NCBI RefSeq assembly: GCF_036002505.1
Contig: NZ_DASYTH010000264.1
Coordinates: 1 to 11,990 of the forward strand
Direction of reading: 5' to 3'
DNA: 11,990 nt
Source: DASYTH01 sp036002505
Lineage (GTDB): Bacteria; Actinomycetota; Actinomycetes; Mycobacteriales; Pseudonocardiaceae
The notes under the pieces were generated by a model that saw only the letters and a list, made by a program, of their open reading frames with translations, searched no databases and was not told the origin of the DNA. The position numbers were made by a program, and so were the translations under genes. This document shows, piece after piece, positions 6,366 through 11,990 of the stretch; positions within the stretch are counted from its first letter, which is position 1; every line of letters begins with the position of its first letter.

Positions 6366-7676
6366 ATGAGCGATGATGGCCGCGTCGTCGCCGGACGTTA
6401 CCGGCTGATCAGCCGGATCGGCTCGGGCGCCATGGGCGTGGTCTGGCGTGCCTACGACGAGCGACTCAACCGCACGGTCGCGGTGAAGAAGCTGCTGCTC
6501 TCCCCCGGTCTGCCGGAGGACGAGGCGATCGAGGCGGTCGCCCGGTGCCTGCGCGAGGGACGGATCGCGGCCCGGCTGCATCACGCGAACGCGATCTCGG
6601 TGTTCGACGTCGTCGACGAGGACGGCGTGCCGTGCCTGATCATGGAGTACCTGCCGTCGAAGAGCCTGGCCATGGCGCTGTCCGAGCATGGGCCGCTGGA
6701 TCCGTACGAGGTGGCCAGGATCGGGGCGCTGTCGGCGTCCGCGCTGACGGCCGCGCACGCCGCCGGGATCGTGCACCGCGACATCAAGCCCGGCAACATC
6801 CTGCTCGGCGACGACGGCTCGGTGAAGATCACCGACTTCGGCATCTCCCGGGCCACCGACGACGTCACGGTGACCAAGACCGGCATGATCGCCGGCACCC
6901 CGGCCTACCTCGCGCCCGAGGTGGCCATCGGCAAGGACCCGACGCCGGCGTCGGACATCTTCTCGCTCGGCTCGACGCTCTACGCCGCGGTCGAGGGCGA
7001 ACCCCCGTTCGGGCTGTCCGAGAACACCCTGGGCCTGCTGCACCGGGTGGCCGCCGGGAGGATCAACCCGCCGCTGCAGTCCGGCCCGCTCACCGGCGTG
7101 CTCGTGGCCATGCTGGCCGCCGACCCGGAGGTGCGCCCGACCACGGCCAGGACCCGCGACCTGCTGGCCGCCGTCGGCCGCGGGGAGGAACCCTCCCTGG
7201 GCCGGATTCCCCTTGCCACGCCGGCATTCGCGGCACCGGAGGACGAGCCGACCCGGCTGGTCACGGGTCAGACCCAGCTGGTCCGCCCGCGCACGATGCC
7301 CCCGCGGCCACACGTCCCGCCGCCCCCGCCGGAGCGCACCGACCGGTCCCGCACGATCGTGCTCGTGCTCGCCGTGGCCCTGCTGGTCGCGCTGGTGGCC
7401 GGCGTCGCATGGCTGCTGGCCACCCGGAACACCGGCAACGAGACCAACCCGGGAACCGGGGATCCCACCGGCAGCCAGGTCTTCAACCCGCCGGTCGAGT
7501 CGACCACCACCACCGAGCCGACCACCACGACCAGGTCAACGAGCAGCCGGCCGTCGCGGACCACCACGACGACCACCCCGCCGGCGACGACCACCACGAC
7601 CAGGACCACGACGACAACGACAACCACAACCAAGCCGCCAGCCAGTTCGGTCATCGTCACGACGACTCAGCCGTGA
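6366..7676 (+). CDS. PknB-type Ser/Thr protein kinase with TM helix and bare Thr-rich tail
   Basis: 436 residues. Complete kinase domain (about 13-268): glycine loop GSGAMG (19-24), Lys41 in VAVK, Glu64 in REGRIAARL, HRDIKPGN (137-144), DFG (157-159), activation loop with TVTKTG and GTPAYLAPE, and SDIFSLG, so it should be active. A juxtamembrane linker ends in a Pro run, then one transmembrane helix (about 330-352). Outside the membrane there are only about 84 residues, mostly Thr with some Pro and Ser; no folded sensor domain follows. ATG 6366 has GGAG (6354-6357) 8 nt upstream, and its product MSDDGRVVAGRYRL aligns with the start of the next kinase; starts further 5' would add unmatched residues. 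The gene lies 25 nt before the second kinase, so the two are almost certainly cotranscribed and arose by duplication. Its stimulus is unknown. Confidence 0.93.
   Translation: MSDDGRVVAGRYRLISRIGSGAMGVVWRAYDERLNRTVAVKKLLLSPGLPEDEAIEAVARCLREGRIAARLHHANAISVFDVVDEDGVPCLIMEYLPSKSLAMALSEHGPLDPYEVARIGALSASALTAAHAAGIVHRDIKPGNILLGDDGSVKITDFGISRATDDVTVTKTGMIAGTPAYLAPEVAIGKDPTPASDIFSLGSTLYAAVEGEPPFGLSENTLGLLHRVAAGRINPPLQSGPLTGVLVAMLAADPEVRPTTARTRDLLAAVGRGEEPSLGRIPLATPAFAAPEDEPTRLVTGQTQLVRPRTMPPRPHVPPPPPERTDRSRTIVLVLAVALLVALVAGVAWLLATRNTGNETNPGTGDPTGSQVFNPPVESTTTTEPTTTTRSTSSRPSRTTTTTTPPATTTTTRTTTTTTTTTKPPASSVIVTTTQP
7500..7655 (+). repeat. Low-complexity ACC/ACG (Thr-codon) tract
   Basis: The 3' end of the first kinase gene is made largely of ACC and ACG codons, broken by CCG, AGC and AGG. 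A shorter, similar tract occurs in the second kinase gene at about 8866-8945. In protein terms it is a Thr-rich, probably extended and glycosylatable extracytoplasmic linker. In DNA terms it is a repeat prone to slippage or recombination between the tandem genes. Confidence 0.75.
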
Positions 7677-7701
7677 TGTATCGAGCGGACGGGAGCCGTT
7701 T

Positions 7702-9273
7702 GTGAGCAACGATGTCCGGGTGGTGGCCGGCCGGTACCGGCTGGGCACCCGCATCGGCAGCGGGGCGATGGGCGTGGTGTGGCAGGCCCGGGACGAGCGG
7801 CTGCACCGCACGGTGGCGGTCAAGCAGCTGCTGCTGGCGCCCGACCTGAACCCGGCCCAGGCGCAGGAGGCGCGGCTGCGGTCGATGCGCGAGGGCCGGA
7901 TCGCCGCGCGGCTGTCCCACCCGAACGCGATCACCGTGTACGACGTGGTGGACGAGGACGGCGCGCCCTGGTTGATCATGGAGTACCTGCCGTCGCACAG
8001 CCTCGCCGCGGTGATCGCCGAGCGCGGCCCGCAGCCACCGGAGGAGGTCGCGCGGATCGGCGCCCAGGTGGCGGCCGCGCTGGTGGCCGCGCACCACGCC
8101 GGCATCGTGCACCGGGATGTCAAGCCCGCCAACGTGTTGCTCGGCGACGACGGCACCGTCAAGATCACCGACTTCGGTATCTCCCGGGCCACCGGCGACG
8201 TCACCGTGACGGCCACCGGGATGCTCGCCGGCACGCCCGCCTACCTCGCTCCGGAGGTGGCCAAGGGCCGGGAGCCGACCGCGGCCTCCGACGTCTTCTC
8301 GCTCGGTTCCACGCTCTACACCGCGGTCGAGGGCCACTCGCCGTTCGGGCTCGGCGAGAACACGCTGGCGCTGCTCTATGCCGTGGCCGCCGGCAAGGTC
8401 AGCCCGCCGCGCCAGGCCGGCCCGCTCACCGCGCTGCTGATGCGGCTGCTGCGCGCGGATCCGGTGGAGCGGCCCACCATGGCCGAGGCCCGCGACGGGC
8501 TGACCGCGGTCGCCAACGGCAAGCCGGTGCCCGCGGTCACCGGAGCCACCGAGGTGATCATGCCGGTGCGTCCTCCGGCGCCGTCGTTGCAGCCCGGGCC
8601 GCCGAGCCCGGCCCACGGCTTCGAGGGCACCCGGCTGGACGCGCACCCGTTCGCCGAGCCGCTGCCGAGCGGTCCGGTCGCGGCGGCCGAAGTCGCGCGC
8701 CCGGTGGCCGCCGCGGCCAGCCGCCACACCGTCCGGTCCGTGGTGCTGACCGTGCTGGCGATCGTGGCCGCCGCGCTGATCGGAATCCTGGTGGCCAGCA
8801 TCCTGACCTCGGGCCGCCAGGGCGCCCAGGGCGGAACCACCGGCGAGACGACGAGCAGCCGGGCCCCGGTGACGACCACCACGGCGCGCCCCTCGCCGAC
8901 CACCACCACGACCACGCCACCGGCCACGACGACCACCACGGCGCAGCCGGTCCGGTCCCCGGCCGACTACGAGAACGCCGTGCGGGAGTACTACGCGCTG
9001 CTGCCGGCCAACCCGCCGGCCGCGTGGGCGCTGATGACCGAGAAGGCGCAGAAGAAGACCGGCTCACCGGAGACCTACGCGGCGTTCTGGTCCAAGATCA
9101 GCTCGGTGCAGGTGCTGTCCGCCCGGGCCGAGGGCAACCGGGTGGGCGCGGTGCTGCGGTTCGTCACGACCGACGGCAAGGAGTCCACCGAGCCGTACGC
9201 GTTCGCCCTGGTCGAGCAGGACGGCAAGCTGATGATCGACAACTACGCGCAGGCCGCCCGCGGACTCGGATGA
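7702..9273 (+). CDS. PknB-type Ser/Thr protein kinase with extracytoplasmic SnoaL/NTF2-like domain
   Basis: 523 residues. The kinase domain aligns almost without gaps to the preceding kinase: GSGAMG (19-24), Lys41, Glu64, HRDVKPAN (137-144), DFG (157-159), GTPAYLAPE and SDVFSLG. A linker of about 75 residues, rich in Pro and Ala, leads to a transmembrane helix (about 345-368), then a Thr-rich stalk (about 380-415). A C-terminal domain (about 422-519) follows: YENAVREYYALLPANPPAAWALM, TYAAFWSKISSVQVLSA, GNRVGAVLRFVTTDGK and FALVEQDGKLMID. That pattern is common at the outer end of actinobacterial receptor kinases and presumably senses a ligand or protein. GTG 7702 has GGGAG (7691-7695) 6 nt upstream and gives MSNDVRVVAGRYRL, matching the other kinase; the open frame further 5' only shadows the first kinase. 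It ends 9 nt from the convergent LysR gene's stop. Confidence 0.95.
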   Translation: MSNDVRVVAGRYRLGTRIGSGAMGVVWQARDERLHRTVAVKQLLLAPDLNPAQAQEARLRSMREGRIAARLSHPNAITVYDVVDEDGAPWLIMEYLPSHSLAAVIAERGPQPPEEVARIGAQVAAALVAAHHAGIVHRDVKPANVLLGDDGTVKITDFGISRATGDVTVTATGMLAGTPAYLAPEVAKGREPTAASDVFSLGSTLYTAVEGHSPFGLGENTLALLYAVAAGKVSPPRQAGPLTALLMRLLRADPVERPTMAEARDGLTAVANGKPVPAVTGATEVIMPVRPPAPSLQPGPPSPAHGFEGTRLDAHPFAEPLPSGPVAAAEVARPVAAAASRHTVRSVVLTVLAIVAAALIGILVASILTSGRQGAQGGTTGETTSSRAPVTTTTARPSPTTTTTTPPATTTTTAQPVRSPADYENAVREYYALLPANPPAAWALMTEKAQKKTGSPETYAAFWSKISSVQVLSARAEGNRVGAVLRFVTTDGKESTEPYAFALVEQDGKLMIDNYAQAARGLG

Positions 9274-9282
9274 CCGAGCGGT

Positions 9283-10182
9283 TCAGGCGGCCGCCGCCGC
9301 GGTCCGGAGGGTGTCGAGCAGGCAGCGCACGGCCGGGTTGGCGGCGGCGGAGTCGCGGATGGCCGCCTGGATCACCCGGACCGGTTCGGGCTTGGCCACG
9401 CGGCGGATGACCACGCCGGGGTGCGGGGTGGTGAGCCCGAGGCGCGGGATGAGGCTGACGCCGAGGCCGGCGGCGACGAAGCCCTGCGCGTTGGCGTAGT
9501 CCTCGGACTCGACCACGAAGCCGGGCGTGAAGCCGGCCGCGGCGCAGGCGTCGAGCATGATCCGCACGCAGGGCCCGGCCGGCCATTCGCTGCCGACCCA
9601 GGGCTCCTCGGCGAGGTCGGCCAGGTCGATCACGCGCTTGCGCTGCAGGCGGTGGCCGCGCGGGAGCACCAGGCGGTACGGGTCGTCGAGCAGGTGCACC
9701 AGGCGGACGCCGGGCAGCGGGTCGGCGGAGCCGGGGCGCACCACGATCGCCACGTCGGCGTGGCCCTGCTGGACCTCGGGCAGCGAGTCGTGCGGCTCGG
9801 CCAGCTTCAGGTCGACCTGCACGCCGGGGTGCTCCTGGCGCAGGGTGGCGAGGGCCGGCGGGAGCAGGGCGAGGCCGGCGGTGGCGAAGTAGCGGACGGC
9901 GAGGCGGCCGGTGCGCCCGGCCCGCAGGTCGGCCAGCGCCAGCTCGGCCTCCGCGACGTGCCGGCCGATGATCGCGGCGTGCTCGGTCAGCAGCGAGCCG
10001 GCCGCGGTCGGCCGCACGCCCCGGCCGACCCGCTCCAGCAGCGGCTGCCCGACCTCGCGTTCCAGCGCGGCGACCTGCTGGCTCACCGCGGACGGCGTGT
10101 AGCCCAGGTTGGCCGCCGCCGCGGTGATGGATCCGCTGGTCACCACGGCCCGCAGGGTCTGCATCCTGCGCACGTCGAGCAT
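9283..10182 (-). CDS. LysR-family transcriptional regulator
   Basis: 299 residues, the usual LysR length. The N-terminal winged helix-turn-helix (about 3-62) shows the family pattern: MQTLRAVVTSGSITAAAANLG, TPSAVSQQVAALEREVG and LLERVGRGVRPTAAG. A linker helix follows, then a periplasmic-binding-like effector domain (about 88-290) beginning GRLAVRYFATAGLALLPPAL and ending near the Ala-rich C-terminus. The ATG at 10182 gives exactly the conserved short lead (MLDVRRM) before the DNA-binding helix. On this strand TAGATT (complement of 10189-10194) could be a -10 that would start the mRNA at or next to the ATG. It is divergent from an EamA permease across about 100 bp, the classic arrangement in which the LysR protein controls both genes; the effector is unknown. 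It converges on the second kinase with 9 nt between the stops. Confidence 0.95.
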   Translation of the reverse strand: MLDVRRMQTLRAVVTSGSITAAAANLGYTPSAVSQQVAALEREVGQPLLERVGRGVRPTAAGSLLTEHAAIIGRHVAEAELALADLRAGRTGRLAVRYFATAGLALLPPALATLRQEHPGVQVDLKLAEPHDSLPEVQQGHADVAIVVRPGSADPLPGVRLVHLLDDPYRLVLPRGHRLQRKRVIDLADLAEEPWVGSEWPAGPCVRIMLDACAAAGFTPGFVVESEDYANAQGFVAAGLGVSLIPRLGLTTPHPGVVIRRVAKPEPVRVIQAAIRDSAAANPAVRCLLDTLRTAAAAA

Positions 10183-10286
10183 GCCGCAAATCTACAGAAT
10201 CGCTTAACGGTCGGTGCAGGTCTATTCACTTGTGCTGGGGTGATCGGCTGCGGCAGTGTCCGTGGCGTGACCGAAGGACGTGCGTG
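10183..10286. promoter_or_regulatory. Divergent lysR/eamA promoter-operator region
   Basis: 104 bp must hold both promoters and the LysR binding site. TCT-AC-AGA (10191-10198) is a short perfect inverted repeat inside a near-palindromic AATCT/AGAAT context. It overlaps the proposed lysR -10 (TAGATT on the minus strand), as expected for autorepression. On the plus strand TTAACG (10204-10209) and TATTCA (10223-10228) are AT-rich but wrongly spaced to call a promoter. AAGGA at 10274-10278 is the ribosome-binding site for the permease. Operator assignment is inference. Confidence 0.4.
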
Positions 10287-11234
10287 GTGATCAGCCGCGG
10301 AAACCTGATCCGGATGGCGCTGCTGGCCGTGTTCTGGGGCTCCAGCTTCCTGTGGATCAAGCTCGCGCTGCACGGCCTGTCGCCGCTGCAGATCACCGCC
10401 GTGCGGCTGGCCACCGGGGGCGGGCTGGTGCTGGTGCTGTGCCTGCTCACCCGGGACCGCCTGCCGCGCGGCCGGCGGGTGTGGGCGCACCTCGCGGTGG
10501 CCGCGATCTTCGGCAACGTGCTGCCGTTCACCCTGTTCGGTGTCGGCGAGCGGACCGTGGACTCCGGGCTCGCCGGCGTGCTGAACGCGACCACCCCGCT
10601 CTGGGCCCTGCTCATCGGGATCCTGGTCGGCACCGAGCGCGGGCTGACCGCCGTGCGGGCCGGCGGGCTGCTGCTCGGCTTCGCCGGCACACTGCTGATC
10701 TTCGCGCCGTGGCACTCAGCCGGGCTGGCCAGCTGGGGTGCGCTGGCCATCCTCGGCGCGGCGGTCAGCTACGGCATCTGCTTCACCTACATCGGCGCGT
10801 TCCTGGCCGGGCGGGGCGGCACACCGATGGCCCTGTCCGCCGCGCAGCTGCTGACCGCCGCCGGGCTCACCGCGCTGGCCCTGCCGGTGGCCGGGCTGCA
10901 GCCGGTGCACCTCGAACCGCTCGCGCTGATCGCCGCCACCATCCTCGGCGTGGTCGGCACCGGGCTCGCCTACGTGCTCAACTACCGGCTGATCGCCGAC
11001 GAGGGCCCGACCAATGCCGCCACCGTCGGCTACCTGCTGCCGGTGGTGTCCGTCCTGCTCGGCACGCTCTTCCTGAGCGAGACGCTGACGTTCGGGGTGG
11101 TCGCCGGCATGGTCATCGTGCTGCTGGGGGTCGCGATGACCCAGTGGCAGCCGCGGTTTCGTTCACCAATCGCTGACCCATCCGATCGAGGCAGCTCAGC
11201 TCAACTGGTCTACGAAGAACTTCAACGCAGTTGA
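10287..11234 (+). CDS. EamA/DMT-superfamily permease with atypical C-terminal tail
   Basis: 315 residues, about ten transmembrane helices in two EamA repeats (about 8-137 and 148-286). Repeat 1 opens AVFWGSSFLWIKLAL, with the conserved WGSSF and, later, LNATTPLWALL. Repeat 2 ends with PVVSVLLGTLFLSETLTFG, the typical ExL signature, and a last helix before QWQPR. The family exports amino acids or other metabolites or works as a drug/metabolite exchanger; the substrate here cannot be told. GTG 10287 (or 10284) has AAGGA at 10274-10278 at workable spacing, and yields MISRGNLIRMALL, a normal start. After residue 289 the usual short basic end is replaced by a 26-residue hydrophilic tail encoded in low-GC DNA, overlapping the convergent Fic-fragment frame by 39 nt. 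The tail may be readthrough into foreign sequence. It is probably regulated by the divergent LysR gene. Confidence 0.92.
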   Translation: MISRGNLIRMALLAVFWGSSFLWIKLALHGLSPLQITAVRLATGGGLVLVLCLLTRDRLPRGRRVWAHLAVAAIFGNVLPFTLFGVGERTVDSGLAGVLNATTPLWALLIGILVGTERGLTAVRAGGLLLGFAGTLLIFAPWHSAGLASWGALAILGAAVSYGICFTYIGAFLAGRGGTPMALSAAQLLTAAGLTALALPVAGLQPVHLEPLALIAATILGVVGTGLAYVLNYRLIADEGPTNAATVGYLLPVVSVLLGTLFLSETLTFGVVAGMVIVLLGVAMTQWQPRFRSPIADPSDRGSSAQLVYEELQRS

Positions 11235-11576
11235 CAGCGTTCGATCAATCAGCTCAGCTACTGCTGGCCACAAGTCCTGCGGACGGTTGTTCCATACCAA
11301 GGTGACCTGATCCTTCGGAGTGGGCTCGAAGGCACGTCGAAATTCCCATGAGCCCTGTTGCTGATCCTTTTCCAGCACCTCCGCGTATGTGGTAGCAGCC
11401 AACACGCCGAGATCACCGCGTCCGACTTTCTGAATGATTACCAGAAACCGCAAGGACTGCCCCAATGCGTTGAGATGCATACTGCTCCACCAGCTGCCCT
11501 CACTCAAATCCGCAAAGAAGTCGACATGCCTCGCCGTATAGACGATCTGACCCCGCCAATAGGTAGACTTGTCCAT
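11196..11576 (-). CDS. C-terminal fragment of a Fic-family protein (shifted frame)
   Basis: 126-residue frame from ATG 11576. It reads STYWRGQIVYTARHVDFFADLSEGSWW, then LGQSLRFLVIIQKVGRGDLGVLAATTYAEV, and ends in FVDQLS. I recall a similar WRxQI...A...F/Y-x-x-L...WW region C-terminal to the Fic core and coiled coil in long actinobacterial Fic proteins, so this is most likely the end of the protein whose preceding part lies in the other minus-strand frame at 11504-11990. No usable Shine-Dalgarno stands before ATG 11576 (AGGA abuts it), and a stop in this frame lies 36 nt upstream. Going from the upstream frame to this one needs a -1 shift near 11577-11590. GC is near 55%, far below the neighbouring genes, suggesting horizontal acquisition. 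It could instead be a separate, translationally coupled gene, which I consider less likely. Confidence 0.6.
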   Translation of the reverse strand: MDKSTYWRGQIVYTARHVDFFADLSEGSWWSSMHLNALGQSLRFLVIIQKVGRGDLGVLAATTYAEVLEKDQQQGSWEFRRAFEPTPKDQVTLVWNNRPQDLWPAVAELIDRTLSTALKFFVDQLS

Positions 11577-11990
11577 TCCTGGCGATGCGTGGTGACCCTG
11601 GCCTCCTGATCAACACCTTGGAACTCGGGCTCAAGCTCTACGGAAAGCCGTTTGAGCTCGTCCACCACCATAGTTTGCAAAGCGGCGGCCAACTCGGCGC
11701 TCACCGCCGCACGCTGTTCGTTCTCTGAACGTTTTCGCTCCTGGAGGCGCCCCACGAGCTCGCGGGCGACCGGAACAACTCCCGTTGCCTGCGAGGCCTG
11801 CGACACGGGTGCGCTGAGCTCAGACTTCAAGGCCACCAACTCAAGGCCGCCGAAGAGCCGGACCAGCGGGCGGAGGGCACCGTCATTTGCGGCGTCCAGG
11901 GCGTCGATGTAGTCGGCGCGCTGGGTGCGATCGACCACGAGCGGGGCGTATCGGGCCTGTAGCAGCACCATCAAAGTCAACGCGCGTGCC
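11504..11990 (-). CDS. Fic-family protein, internal part (5' end beyond window), probably frameshifted
   Basis: The frame is open at the right edge and begins ARALTLMVLLQARYAPLVVDR. In Fic proteins this follows directly after the catalytic HPFxxGNGR motif, so the active site should lie just outside the window. Next come RADYIDALDAANDGALRPLVRLFGGLE, the usual end of the Fic core, then a charged, probably coiled-coil stretch (about ARELVGRLQERKRSENEQRAAVSAEL). Fic enzymes transfer AMP or another nucleotide moiety from a nucleotide cofactor to target proteins; some act as toxins. After about EARVTTHRQE the frame continues into Ser/Arg-rich residues unlike the family, while the -1 frame carries the expected C-terminal sequence. 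That points to a 1-base deletion, a sequencing error or a pseudogene. GC falls toward the 3' end. Confidence 0.65.
   Translation of the reverse strand, partial: ARALTLMVLLQARYAPLVVDRTQRADYIDALDAANDGALRPLVRLFGGLELVALKSELSAPVSQASQATGVVPVARELVGRLQERKRSENEQRAAVSAELAAALQTMVVDELKRLSVELEPEFQGVDQEARVTTHRQEWTSLPIGGVRSSIRRGMSTSLRI

Noticed and set aside
7213..7701. 5' extension of the second kinase frame into the first kinase gene
   Set aside because: The extra residues are an Arg/Pro/Ser-rich out-of-frame reading of the first kinase. GTG 7702 has a good ribosome-binding site and aligns with the paralog's start.
7779..9410. 543-codon plus-strand frame over the second kinase
   Set aside because: Gly/Arg/Ala-rich frame-shadow without domain motifs; the kinase frame is unambiguous.
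9421..10290. 289-codon plus-strand frame over the LysR gene
   Set aside because: Antisense shadow; the minus-strand frame has the complete LysR helix-turn-helix and effector domain.
11570..11595. Programmed -1 ribosomal frameshift in the Fic gene
   Set aside because: No X-XXY-YYZ heptamer or obvious following pseudoknot is visible at the switch point, so a simple deletion or sequence error is the better reading.
1..11990. CRISPR array, tRNA/rRNA genes, insertion sequence or integrase
   Set aside because: I saw no regularly spaced repeats, no tRNA cloverleaf with a T-loop signature, no rRNA sequence and no transposase or recombinase motifs on either strand.

Overview
The window is very GC-rich (roughly 70-75% by eye over most of its length). 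It has GTG starts, several probably leaderless genes, Thr/Pro-rich linkers and DUF1707 and Ser/Thr-kinase families, all typical of a filamentous actinomycete. Pseudonocardiales or Micromonosporales fit best, but I cannot fix the genus. The pcrA/uvrD1 - chorismate mutase neighbourhood matches the one I know from Mycobacterium (Rv0949/Rv0948c).

Layout. (1) 1-1802, minus: the N-terminal three quarters of the UvrD/PcrA helicase, running off the left edge. (2) 1943-2341, plus: a small DUF1707 two-TM protein. (3) 2346-2840: an apparent transcription-attenuation unit controlling a short AroQ-type chorismate mutase. It has a promoter, a 20-residue aromatic leader peptide (YFEFFY), competing hairpins and an intrinsic terminator. 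(4) 2912-3220: a small membrane protein of unknown function. (5) 3331-4068: a PIG-L/LmbE-type zinc deacetylase. (6) 4133-9273: four same-strand membrane-signalling genes. Two are single-pass proteins with a Pro-rich stalk and a small C-terminal extracytoplasmic domain. The other two are tandem, closely related PknB-type kinases; one keeps the same kind of C-terminal domain and the other ends in a bare Thr-rich tail. (7) 9283-11234: a LysR regulator divergent from an EamA/DMT permease. (8) About 11157 to the right edge: DNA of clearly lower GC carrying the 3' part of a Fic-family gene on the minus strand, apparently split by a -1 frameshift.

How it works together. Chorismate mutase sends chorismate toward Phe and Tyr, and the leader peptide is rich in exactly those two codons. 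This is the most striking signal in the window. The kinase cluster looks like a sensing module in which related extracytoplasmic domains sit on both kinase and non-kinase membrane anchors. The LysR protein probably controls the divergent transporter. The right end looks like the edge of an acquired segment: the permease reading frame runs 26 codons into the low-GC DNA and overlaps the end of the Fic frame in antisense.
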